From Pleurotus ostreatus/Saccharomyces cerevisiae fusant (Eukaryota; Opisthokonta), in assembly GCA_024196135.1 (NCBI GenBank), contig JAMQCK010001224.1, positions 1 to 10,613 on the forward strand: a stretch of DNA of 10,613 nucleotides, read 5' to 3'. Positions 1-8,558 of this stretch are shown here, piece after piece (position 1 is the stretch's first letter; each line of letters opens with the position of its first letter). Below the pieces are notes generated by a model. The model was not told the origin of the DNA, searched no databases, and worked only from the letters and a program-made list of their open reading frames with translations. A program made the position numbers and the translations under genes.

Positions 1-939
1 GCAGTCAGCTTCTCCACTGGCTTCTTCTTCGCCTTCATGATGTTCGGCAATGAAGCATACCGCGGCTCGTTAAGCCTGATTTACGTTCAGCAACTCTCCA
101 TCACAGTCCTGGGCATCACACGTACCGCAAGTCCGTCGTCACCACCAGCGGCAGCCTGCACTTCAATTCCTCCCCACCGCCGTCGATCTCCCGGGTCACC
201 AACGCCTCCTTCTTCGCCGGGTCGACGTCCAGCTTGCTGATGAACGTCGCCTGCGGCCAGTCCAGCAGGCCTGCGAGCATCTGCCCCGTCTGTCCAGCGT
301 CGTCGTCGATGGCCTGCTTGCCAAGGATCACGAGGTCGACTGGCGTCTTCTCGTTCTCGCGCTCGATGACCGCGCGCAGGGCCTTCGCCACGCCGAGCGG
401 CTCGGGTGCTGGCGCGTTCTCCGGCACTTCAATGTGAATGGCGGAGTCGGCACCCATAGCGAGGGCGGTACGGAGAGTCTCGACGGATTTTGGAGGGCCG
501 ATGGTGATGACCTTGATGGACTTGACCTCGGACTTGAGACGCTCGCGGAGGCGGACGGCCTCCTCAACGGCTGAGAGGTGAGGGGTGAGAATGAGGGGTG
601 AACTAGTATGTTGGAAGCATTAGAGGTGTACCTATTTCATCGAAGGGGTTCTGAAGGATGAGTTAGTGAAGGGGAAGCAAGCGAGTGCGGGGTAGACGCA
701 CCATGGAGTGCTTGACATTCGTGTCGATGCCGGTCTGTTGCGGATTGACGCGGATCTTGACAGCATAGTCTACAGCGCTGCACACATAGCCTTCGTCAGG
801 CTCAAGTCTGCCATAAACACCGCCGAGCGACATACCGCTTGACCGGGACGAGGATGTTCAGTAGCCGCGCGCCGGATGGTCTCATTCTGGCCGCCGCCAG
901 AGGCGGCCCCCGCGTAGATCGTGCAAGTGAGCGCAGCAT
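1..939 (-). CDS. ETFB: Electron transfer flavoprotein beta subunit, 3' end outside window
   Basis: ETF beta pairs with ETF alpha in the mitochondrial matrix and carries electrons from acyl-CoA and other dehydrogenases to ETF:ubiquinone oxidoreductase. Minus-strand exons: 939-836, 777-702, 650-632, 570-126, 75-1 (introns 58, 51, 61 and 50 nt; phases 2, 0, 1, 2). They give about 239 residues; some 15-20 C-terminal ones lie beyond base 1. Visible: [18 protein letters not shown] near the start, the nucleotide-binding stretch [16 protein letters not shown], the ETF-beta signature [18 protein letters not shown], and the partner-recognition loop [19 protein letters not shown] chose the ATG at 939 because it adds an Arg-rich, acid-free leader ([13 protein letters not shown]...) typical of mitochondrial import; an in-frame ATG at 885 is the alternative. 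The identity is very secure; the exact start is less so. Confidence 0.95.
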
Positions 940-1516
940 CTTCAGTAGGGCGTATGTGAGAGACCCGGGCGCGCGAGCAGGTCAAGGTCCAGGGAAAGCC
1001 TCAGCAAGGCGTAAGGCGGAGAAGGTCGCACATGTTTGCGACTCGGAAAACCGGGCCGAGGTTGTGTCGGCCGAATAGACCCAGCGGGTCAGCTCGATGA
1101 TGCTGAGCAGCAACGCCCATGTCCATCATCAGGACTTCTCGTCTGAACCTTTCTGGGACGATGGAAAGAAGGAGCAAAGCAGAGCAGGCCGGAAGCATGA
1201 CTCTATGAACAAGAATGCCCTCCGAAAGCGCACTTTCCGAATGCGGAAGATCTGCTTGCAAGCTTGCTCGAATTATCACAGACGCAATTGAGCATTCCAC
1301 CAGTTGACCAGGCCTTGTCCCATGCTATCTCCTTGCGCACCGTGATGCATAGACTATGAAGTGACTCTTCTGTATGTTTCCAAAGATGCCTTTGGATATA
1401 TCGCTCGTCCTCAGATACTGCCTTTTGTGGCGTAAGCAGACGCGATCGAGTGACGAGGGGATCGCGTCGTACTCGGACTTGTCCCATCTCCAGTGGGTCC
1501 GTTGGCCGCCCACGCA
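940..1516. promoter_or_regulatory. Divergent intergenic region between ETFB and F-box gene A
   Basis: This 577-bp stretch separates the start codon of the ETF beta gene (leftward) from that of F-box gene A (rightward), so it should hold both promoters. No open frame in it resembles a known family. A TATA-like GATATATC lies at 1395-1402, about 115 bp before gene A, right after a perfect inverted repeat (CCAAAG/CTTTGG, 4-nt loop, 1380-1395). Two overlapping 10-bp palindromes make GCTTGCAAGCTTGC at 1254-1267. Their role is unknown; short palindromes occur by chance. Confidence 0.55.
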
Positions 1517-4176
1517 ATGCCCCCCTCAATCCCTGAGGAGCTACTACACGACATACTCGAGCATCTTCTCGACCTCCCCACTGATGACGAATTCTTCGTC
1601 CTCAACGGCGGACGTGAGGCCAAAAACGCCGCGCGCTGGTGCATTGCCGACGCCGCGCTTCGCGACCTCTCTCGGCGTCCCCCAGCCCTGCTACTCGTCT
1701 GCAAGGCCTGGCACCGCGTTGCCGTCCCCCTCCTCTACCGCACGGCGATCATCCGCTCGAAGGGGCAGGCCGAGTCGCTCACGCATGCTATCACCGCGCT
1801 GTATCCCGAGCGCGCTCGATTCGTCCGGCGCCTACGGCTGGAGGGCGCGTTCGGGATGGACGCGCTCAAGCTTTTGAAGGCGACGACGCGACTCACGCAT
1901 CTCGCGATCAATCTTCACGTCTTCGCCAACGAGACCATCACTGGTTTGTGTCGGGGTCTGCAACTAGAGCACGTTAGTCCGACAGTACTGGTGCTTGCCG
2001 ACACAAAGAAAAACTCGAAGACCAGGGCGAAGCTGGTGGACACCGTGACGGGCCAGGTCCCTAGATGGACGAAGCTGGTCAGTCGACAAGTTAACCTCAT
2101 CCTATCACACTCACATCCATCCAGATGGCTGTACACCTCACATGCATACGGTTGCATCTCGGCCCCTACACGACTCCAATCGTTAGACTCCTCGCCGACG
2201 CTCCCGCCCTACATACGTTCGTTACGCCGATGGACAGCCGGCCTCCCTTGAACGACATCCGCTTCCTCAGCCGGAACCGCGCCCTCAGCTGTCTTTTCTT
2301 CACCTCCGAAAGGACATTTGAGAACTATTACTATATGGAAGCCAATGTAATCAACGCTGTCGAGGACGAGATTGCGGAAGACCTCCGATTGAGCTCTATA
2401 TGCGTATATGATACTGAGGAGTGAGTCGTGCAGCGGGCTTCCCCTCCCATATGGATCATTACTAAATATTCATTAGCGGAAAGGCTAAACGCTGGGTCGA
2501 CTCGCATGAGTACCACCGCAACCTGTATCTAGCTGACGTAGCGAGGAGGAACAGGGTTCCCTCGCCCGAGCCTACGACCTACGCCTCCCCTCCGCCAATG
2601 CATTCCCAACCTCTGGAAGTTCAGCAAAAGATTTGGCAGCGGATCTTTGACTTCGTAAAGCCGACCTACATCTTGAGCCCAACGGTTGTCGACGTCACGC
2701 CCGCGCTCCTCAGCTGCAGCTGTGTATGCAAGATGTGGCGGGTGAGCGAGTCACTCGATGCCCGACAACATCTCCTGACAAACGCCCGATACAGTGCATG
2801 ACCCTTCCCCGGGTCTACGCCAACATCTCGCTCATGTGGTCTTACAAGACACAACACCTTGTCAAGACTTTCGAGATGAACCCGCAGCTCGGCCGCTACG
2901 TGCGCATCCTTGGGCTGAACAACCGGCTGACGGATTACAAAGACGGCACCAGAGACGGCCAAATCATCGACATCGACGCCGTACTGAGCAATGTGCCCAA
3001 CATGCGCGTGCTGTCCGCCAAGTGCACCGATCTGACCTCTGCCAAACGGCGACAGTCGGATTCTCTCAGAATCAGCTGGTCCCGGTTCATCTTGTTGCCC
3101 CAGCAGTCCAGTGGTCTGACGGAGATCGTGGGCGTCAAGATTCCGAAGGAGTATGCTCCGCCGGCAGAAGGAGAGGGTGAGCAGCAGCAAGAGGACGAGC
3201 GCGCGCCTGAGAGCAGCGCTGCAGCACCAGCAGCCAACGCGGCCGATGACAAGAAGGACGACAAGAAGAAACCTGCTCAGAAAGAGCTCACCGTCGCCAT
3301 AGGGCCCCTCATACCCTTCCGTGCGCTGAGGGTGTTGCACCTAGACGGCGCTGCCAAGCTCAAGTTCCAAAACGCCGACGTCCCCGCCGACATCTTCCCT
3401 GTTCTCGAGGACCTCAAGTTCATGTCCTGCCACACCTCCTTCCTCCGACTGTTCAACCTGTTCGAGCTACCTCGGCTTCGTAAGCTCGCCCTCCATAGCC
3501 GCGCGCAGATCTGCGAGGACGCGGGCGACTTTCTCGAGCGACACGGGCCGAAGGTTGAGGGGCTCGACCTTGCGTTCTTCCCAACTGAAACCGTACTGGA
3601 AATGTGCCCCGCGGTGCGAACGCTTCACATCCGCGAGCAGAAGCCAGTGCGTGTGCTTGACGATACTTCTTGTCATTCGCGCTCATCGAGTCATTATAGC
3701 CCTCGGATTACAGCGCTGCGGGTTGGCGCTCGAAGACACTCTCCATTATTCACTTCACCGACGAGATGCCGTGCGTGGTTCGTTCATGTCCATGTATTCT
3801 GACCAAACTCTGTCCTCAGTGCCAAAATACAAGCCCAGCGCCCCTGGGCTCCCGTCTTGTCTAATATTGACCCAACTAAAGTCCCGAAGCTGAAGATCAT
3901 GCACGCGGGCCTTCAATGGCCGACGGACGAGTAAGAGCTCTTCGTATCTCTGAAGGAAACGTGTCTGACCTTTTGCATCGCAGGCGCTCGATTACCAGCA
4001 ACTTCTGGATCCCCTTCGCAGAGTCGTTGCTAGAGAAAGGCATCGAGATTCGGGACAGAGAGAACCTGCCTTGGATACCGAGGATTCGGTCACAACGTGA
4101 AGTCAAGCGCAGAAGAGCGGATATGGACGTGTCGGAGGATGAGGACGAAGATGATGAATTCGACGAAGATGAGTGA
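1517..4176 (+). CDS. Double F-box-like protein, tandem copy A
   Basis: Putative substrate adaptor of an SCF ubiquitin ligase. Seven exons: 1517-2077, 2125-2420, 2477-2741, 2795-3646, 3700-3770, 3820-3930, 3984-4176, giving 782 residues. F-box-like module 1 spans about residues 2-85 (IPEELLHDILEHLLDL, later PALLLVCKAWHRVAVPLLYRT). Module 2 spans about 331-390 (PLEVQQKIWQRIFDFV, later ALLSCSCVCKMWR, split by a phase-0 intron). A low-complexity Glu/Gln/Ala/Lys insert (about 495-537) precedes a conserved C-terminal region with leucine-rich stretches (LRVLHLDG, LEDLKFMSC). The protein ends in KRRR followed by an acidic tail (SEDEDEDDEFDEDE). ATG 1517 is the first ATG in this frame. Every exon aligns with gene B downstream, which strongly supports the model. 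The substrate is unknown; the F-box calls rest on motifs, not a profile search. Confidence 0.9.
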
Positions 4177-4522
4177 GAGCAACAGGGCACGCCCATTCCA
4201 ATCACTACGCTATCTGACTTTTGCTGATTTATGATATTGTATCTCCATCTATACCTTTATATTGTACAGAACTACTTAACATATCTAATCATCCAACGCA
4301 AATAGAGCTTGCTGACGCTTGTGGGCGCCTTCGACTTCAAGGCACAAACAATGAAAATGTGGCGTCAGGAGGGCGAACAAACAACGCGATCGCGGCTTTC
4401 GCGCGCGCGTTTCGCGGTCGCGTTCGTCGCGATGTCAATTTCATGTCTCGGCCGGCTGCGCCTCGATCGTCCTGCTCCATTCCTCCACAGCTCTTGTCTC
4501 CGTACCACCACCACCACGAGAG
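4177..4522. promoter_or_regulatory. Intergenic region between F-box genes A and B
   Basis: This 346-bp stretch holds the 3' end of gene A and the promoter of gene B. The first half is AT-richer (around 4220-4310) and probably contains the terminator/poly(A) region of A; I see no clear AATAAA. The second half contains a CpG-dense block (4385-4431). Just before the start codon is a short CCA/CAC run (4504-4517), presumably 5' UTR. A lone CCAAT sits at 4198-4202, too far away to assign with confidence. Confidence 0.5.
4385..4417. promoter_or_regulatory. CpG-dense block with two SCB/E2F-like sites
   Basis: The palindrome CGCGATCGCG (4385-4394) is followed by TTTCGCGC (4397-4404) and TTTCGCGG (4410-4417), ending about 105 bp before the gene B start codon. 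TTTCGCG is the reverse complement of CGCGAAA, the core bound by fungal SBF/MBF cell-cycle factors, and TTTCGCGC fits the E2F consensus. The corresponding region before gene A has no TTTCGCG. Function is inferred from motif match only. Confidence 0.4.
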
Positions 4523-7224
4523 ATGACCTCGACGATGCTGCCCTTCCTCGCCCTCCCCGAGGAGCTCATTCGCGAAGTGCTCAGCCATGTTATCGACGTG
4601 GTCACGGATCGTGAATTCTTCAGCCTCGATGCTAACCGTGGGCGGCATGGGTATGGGGGCAATAAGCCCGCGCGTTGGAGCGCATCGCGTGAGATGCGCG
4701 CTCCCGAACATCGCCCGCCCACGCTCCTGCTCGTCTCGAAGGACTGGCAGCGTATCTGTACTCCCCTGCTCTACCGTACTGCCATCATCCGCTCGAAGGG
4801 CCAAGCTGAGGCCCTCACCACGACCATAACTATCCTCCGCCCTGAACTAGCCGCGCGTGTCAAGCGCCTCCGGTTCGAGGGCGCATTCGGGATGGAAGGA
4901 TTCCGGCTGCTCAAGGCGACGACGAATCTCACGCATCTGGCGCTCGTGCTTCACATTTTCGCCACTGAGGGCATCGCTCCCCTCTGTCGCGGTCTCAAGC
5001 TCCCGCATATCAGCCCGAGGGTGCTTGTCGTCGCCGACAGCCGCCAGGACTCCAAGAATCGCAAGATGCTAATCCAAGAACTTGCGAAGCTCATCCCCTC
5101 GTGGATTCACCTGGTACGGCTCGTAACATGATTCGACCGATTGATCTCCCTTATGCACTGCATCCCAGAGTGCCGTACATATTCCCGTCCTCGACAACAA
5201 CTATGGTCCTGCTACCGACGTTTCCGCAATCCTCGAGTCACTTCGGAGGGCCCCGAGCTTGCACACGCTGGTCTTCCCGCCCTCTCACCGACCCGAGTTG
5301 GAAACACTGCAAGACTTGAGCCGCAACCGCGCCCTGCGGTGCATCTACTTCGCCAGGAGCAAGGTCAATTGGAATGACGATGACTCGGACTTGGAGGACA
5401 CTGCGAACGAGTCAGACTACGTCGTGGATGAAGAAATTGTGGACGACCCTCGCCTGAGCTCGATCTGCCAGTACGACACGCCGGGGTATGTTGCTACAAG
5501 TAACGCTATTCGCCTACTGAAGCGCCTTGTTCAGAGGAAGACCGGTACGAAGATTGAGTAGATACGAGCTTCTCGGCATGAGGCGCAGGAATCTCTACAT
5601 TCCCAGCAGCGAACCGGAGGAACAAGAGGAAGACGAAAAGGTCGAAGAGCCCGCACCGCCTCGACCGCCCCTTCCACTGCTTTCACATCCCATCGCTGTA
5701 CAAGAGAAGATTTGGCAGCACGTCTTTGAGTTCGTCAACGGATGCGCCATCGACCCGTTTTACCTGTACAATCGTCGCCCCGCTCTTCTCGTTCTCGCCC
5801 ACGTCTGCAAACTCTTCAGGGTACGCGTGCTAGCTACGCTCTCATCCCAGTCTACGCAAGCTAACGTATTTACAGCGTCTAACCGTTCCCCGAATCTTCA
5901 GCAGCCTGCGCGCTCAGTCCTGGAAGAGCACATACCGGCTCTCCGTCGTCCTCGAAGGCGACCCCAGCCTAGGACAGCACACCCGGGCTCTATCCCTAAA
6001 CAACCGCTGCGACGCCAAACGCCATCTCGCCATCGGCAGAATCTTGCAGCACACGCCCAACCTCGCTCACCTGGATGCAGAGGAGCACTGGTGCAGAGAC
6101 AGCACCCGCGACAATCTCATATTGCGGTGGTCCTTGTTCACCACCATAGCGCGCATCGCGCCGGCCATTGGTACGATTAACAACATCAAGATTGCCAAGC
6201 AGTTTGCGCCTTTGCCGCCTAAAGGGACGTCCGACGACCAAACCGACGCTTCGGCAGCACCTGGCGGTTCGGCTGCAGCCGGCGTCCCTGCGCCTCAGCA
6301 GCAGCAGAAGAAAGGGCCAACGGAGAAGGAGATATCTGTCCCTCTCGGACCCTTGACCCCTTTCCATAGCTTGGTGGTTCTGCACTTCGACGCCGCCGTC
6401 AAGCTGCAGTTCAAGAAGAATGAAGTCCCTGCGGACATCTTCCCCAGATTGGAAGACCTGCGGTTCACGTCTTGTCACACATCGGTGCTTAGGCTGTTCA
6501 CACTCTTCGAGTGCGTATCTTCTGACTGACTCCCTCGCATTTGAGCTGACTTCGTCGCCATTATCAGGCTCCCTCGATTGGAACATCTCGGTCTCTTCAG
6601 TCGAAGTCAGACCGGACGAGACGCGGGCGACTTCCTCGAGAGACATGGTCCCAAAATCCAAGAGCTCGATATACAATACTTCCCTACCGATAGCGTCCTC
6701 GAGATGTGCACTGCGCTTCGAACGCTGAGAATCCAGGAGCGAAAGCCTGTGCGTATCTCCCTGCTCGTCATGTTTCGAATCGTATTGACATGCCTTCAGC
6801 CGCCTGGCTATAGCGCCGCAGGGTGGAAGTCAGATACCCTGACCACAATCAGATTCACGGAGGCGATACCGTGCGTTAGTTTTCGTAGCGAGCGCGTCAG
6901 TACCTCACGCCTCCCTCAGTCGCCAAATCCCAGCCTGTCGCCCATGGGCCCCCCTCCTGGCTTCTATCGACCCCGCGCAAGTCCCGCAACTCAAGACATT
7001 GAAAATGGGCCTGAGTTGGCCGTCCGAAGAGTGCGCTCGTTCTTTCCTTTGCTCCGTCATCCTTCTCACCACGACTTAGGCGTGAGATCAACGCCTCGTT
7101 CTGGGTGCCCTATGCCGAGGATCTCCTAAAGAAAGGCATTGAGATACGTAACAATTATGGCGATGCGTGGGTCCCTCGGGTGAGGGCACATCAGCACAAG
7201 CGCAAGAGGGAGAACGACGATTGA
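4523..7224 (+). CDS. Double F-box-like protein, tandem copy B
   Basis: Paralogue of gene A, so also a putative SCF substrate adaptor. Eight exons: 4523-5113, 5169-5485, 5535-5820, 5876-6510, 6568-6748, 6800-6870, 6920-7030, 7080-7224, giving 778 residues. Module 1 is near residues 10-95 (LPEELIREVLSHVID, then PTLLLVSKDWQRI and PLLYRTAIIRSKGQAE). Module 2 is near 352-415 (HPIAVQEKIWQHVFEFV, then LLVLAHVCKLFR/RLTVPRIF), split by a phase-0 intron exactly as in A. A Gln/Ala/Pro-rich insert (about 509-550) sits where A has its own, unlike insert. The two penultimate internal exons (71 and 111 nt) have the same lengths as in A. Differences from A: an extra intron at 6511-6567, an acidic linker (EPEEQEEDEKVEE), and a short basic C-terminus (KRKRENDD) without the acidic tail. 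The start is the ATG at 4523. Confidence 0.9.
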
Positions 7225-7481
7225 AGCCAGATTTTTGTGTTCGAGCAGTGATGTGTATTCCAAGCAATATCTTACAGCGATGTAAACGGCACTATATACT
7301 CTGAATAATCTGAGTGGGCTAAGCTCTCAGCTGGTATAGTTCCCTCGCTGTACTTCGCTTCAGTCCCACAAAATGGCACGTGTACGACCAAACAGCGTCA
7401 AGCAGCGCGGTCACGCGTCTCACTCTTGGCTTTCGCCTTCCCCTCGTCCCGTCGCGTCACAGCATAACCAACCCTCCGGAC
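7225..7481. promoter_or_regulatory. Intergenic region and 5' leader of the BTB gene
   Basis: This 257-bp stretch holds the 3' end of F-box gene B and the promoter/leader of the BTB gene. A TATATA lies at 7293-7298. A palindromic E-box CACGTG (7377-7382) overlaps the start of an upstream open frame. If transcription starts some 30 nt after the TATA, the leader would be about 150 nt long and include that upstream ATG. Confidence 0.5.
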
Positions 7482-7612
7482 ATGGACTCGCGTCCAGCAA
7501 AGCGCGCGAGAACGGAAGACGAACCCAGGCCCGTCGTCCGTTGCGAAGAGCTCTGGTACGACGACGGCAATCTCGTCCTCCAGGCGGAGAGAGCGCAGTT
7601 TCGCGTCCATAG
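7373..7612 (+). other. Possible upstream ORF overlapping the BTB start
   Basis: An ATG in a strong context (A at -3, G at +4) opens a 79-codon frame that runs past the BTB start codon at 7482 in a different frame. Its product is Arg/Ser/Pro-rich and resembles nothing I know, so a protein role is doubtful. If it is in the mRNA it would reduce translation of the BTB gene; if transcription starts downstream of it, it is meaningless. Confidence 0.3.
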
Positions 7613-8558
7613 GAGCATACTATGCAAGCAGTCGATCGTCTTCAAAGACATGAAGGAGGCGTCTTGTACGTCCGCTGGCTCAGCCACCGTGGAAGGATGC
7701 CCTGTGGTCGAGCTCCAGGACTCGGCGGAGGCGGTGAAGTACATGCTTCGGTGCATCTACGACGCGTGCGTGGCCGCGTTCTCGAGGTAGTCTGCTTATC
7801 ATACTGATATTTGACTGTAGTGGGAATTTGCATCGCGACCCCAGCTATACAGAATTACTGCTGGCGTTGCGCATGGGTCACAAATACCTGATCCCCGCCC
7901 TGTTCGACTACGGCGCATATCACATGCGCCTACTCTATCCATCCTGCCTTGCCAGCTACGAGGAAGACATTCATATTCCAGCGACGGACGACGTCAATCC
8001 ATTCGAACTGCTCTCCGTGGCCCGCACAGTTGGCCTGGAAACAACCATTCCCGCGCTCTGTCTCTCGTATTTGAGGATCCTTGAACCTGTGAGCTTGCCA
8101 AAGACTCTCACACCCTGATTCCTGTCCCTTAACTCATCTTTCAGCAAGAGATCGTAGAGGGCTTAAGAGGTCACAGGCTTAGCCCGGAGGATATCGTCAT
8201 GCTCCTACTTGCTCGCAGCAATATCATGGGCTGCAGCCTGTGTTATTGGTTCAAATGGACCCTGGACCAGCATCGCAGTCGCCATTGCGAAGCGCCAGCC
8301 GCGTGCAAGCAGACGCGCCTGAAGTCTCGTGATAGGTTTCTAACAGGAGTTTGCCTAGAAGGCCCCGACATCGACATCGCGCACGGATTGTTGAACGATT
8401 GGAATGGCGGTGGTAATATGAGGGGGGATCTTTGTTCTTCTTGCGCAAACAAGGCGCAGCGTATGTACGAGCAAGGTAAGGAAAAGTTTTGGGAGGATCT
8501 TCCGTCATTTTTTGGTCTTAAGCCATGGAAAGAGCTGCGGGACTTCAGGATAGACTGA
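7482..8558 (+). CDS. BTB/POZ domain protein with Cys-rich C-terminal half
   Basis: BTB domains mediate dimerisation and often link substrates to cullin-3 ligases; the partner here is unknown. Exons 7482-7765, 7821-8088 and 8145-8558 (introns 55 and 56 nt, phases 2 and 0) give 321 residues. A basic leader (PAKRAR) precedes the BTB fold: LWYDDGNLVLQAERAQFRVH, RSILCKQSIVFKDM, then EGCPVVELQDSAEAVKYML. The C-terminal half has seven cysteines (214, 217, 232, 238, 254, 281, 284), including C-S-L-C and C-S-S-C pairs, and ends near LPSFFGLKPWKEL. To my knowledge this layout recurs in many agaricomycete BTB proteins. The cysteines could bind a metal, but that is inference. Met 7482 is the first in-frame ATG before the domain. 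Confidence 0.9.

Larger units (their letters stand above)
1517..7224 (+). repeat. Tandem gene duplication (F-box genes A and B)
   Basis: Two head-to-tail genes encode collinear proteins over their whole length with shared intron positions and phases. The most alike stretch is 16 identical residues (PLLYRTAIIRSKGQAE; 1727-1774 and 4763-4810), yet 7 of the 16 codons differ synonymously. The duplication is therefore old and kept by purifying selection, not a recent copy or recent gene conversion. The intergenic DNA of the two units shows no similarity I can see. Confidence 0.9.

Noticed and set aside
940..1516. tRNA or small RNA gene in the largest intergenic gap
   Set aside because: I looked for T-loop-like GGTTCRA motifs with a matching fold and found none on either strand.
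1001..1529. Open frames on the minus strand in the ETFB / F-box A gap
   Set aside because: No recognisable domain, mutually overlapping frames, and no splice links to a neighbour; they look like chance frames in GC-rich DNA.
1517..2424. Reading each F-box locus as two separate genes (for A: 1517-2424 and 2598-4176)
   Set aside because: The linker between the halves aligns between A and B (RLSSIC-x-YDT, then G-(K/R) ... NLY) and the intron there has the same phase with good splice sites in both, which favours one gene. The split form is kept only as an alternative product.
3181..3275. GAG/CAG/AAG-rich runs in A (and the CAG run near 6296-6310 in B) as microsatellites
   Set aside because: They are interrupted and in frame, coding for the low-complexity inserts.
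3700..3770. Alternative acceptor (TTACAG at about 3706-3711) for exon 5 of gene A
   Set aside because: Only the TATAG acceptor at 3699 gives PSDYSAAGW, matching PPGYSAAGW in B and the same 71-nt exon length.
4130..4176. GA-rich run at the end of gene A as a simple repeat
   Set aside because: It codes in frame for the acidic tail, with mixed GAG/GAA/GAT/GAC codons.
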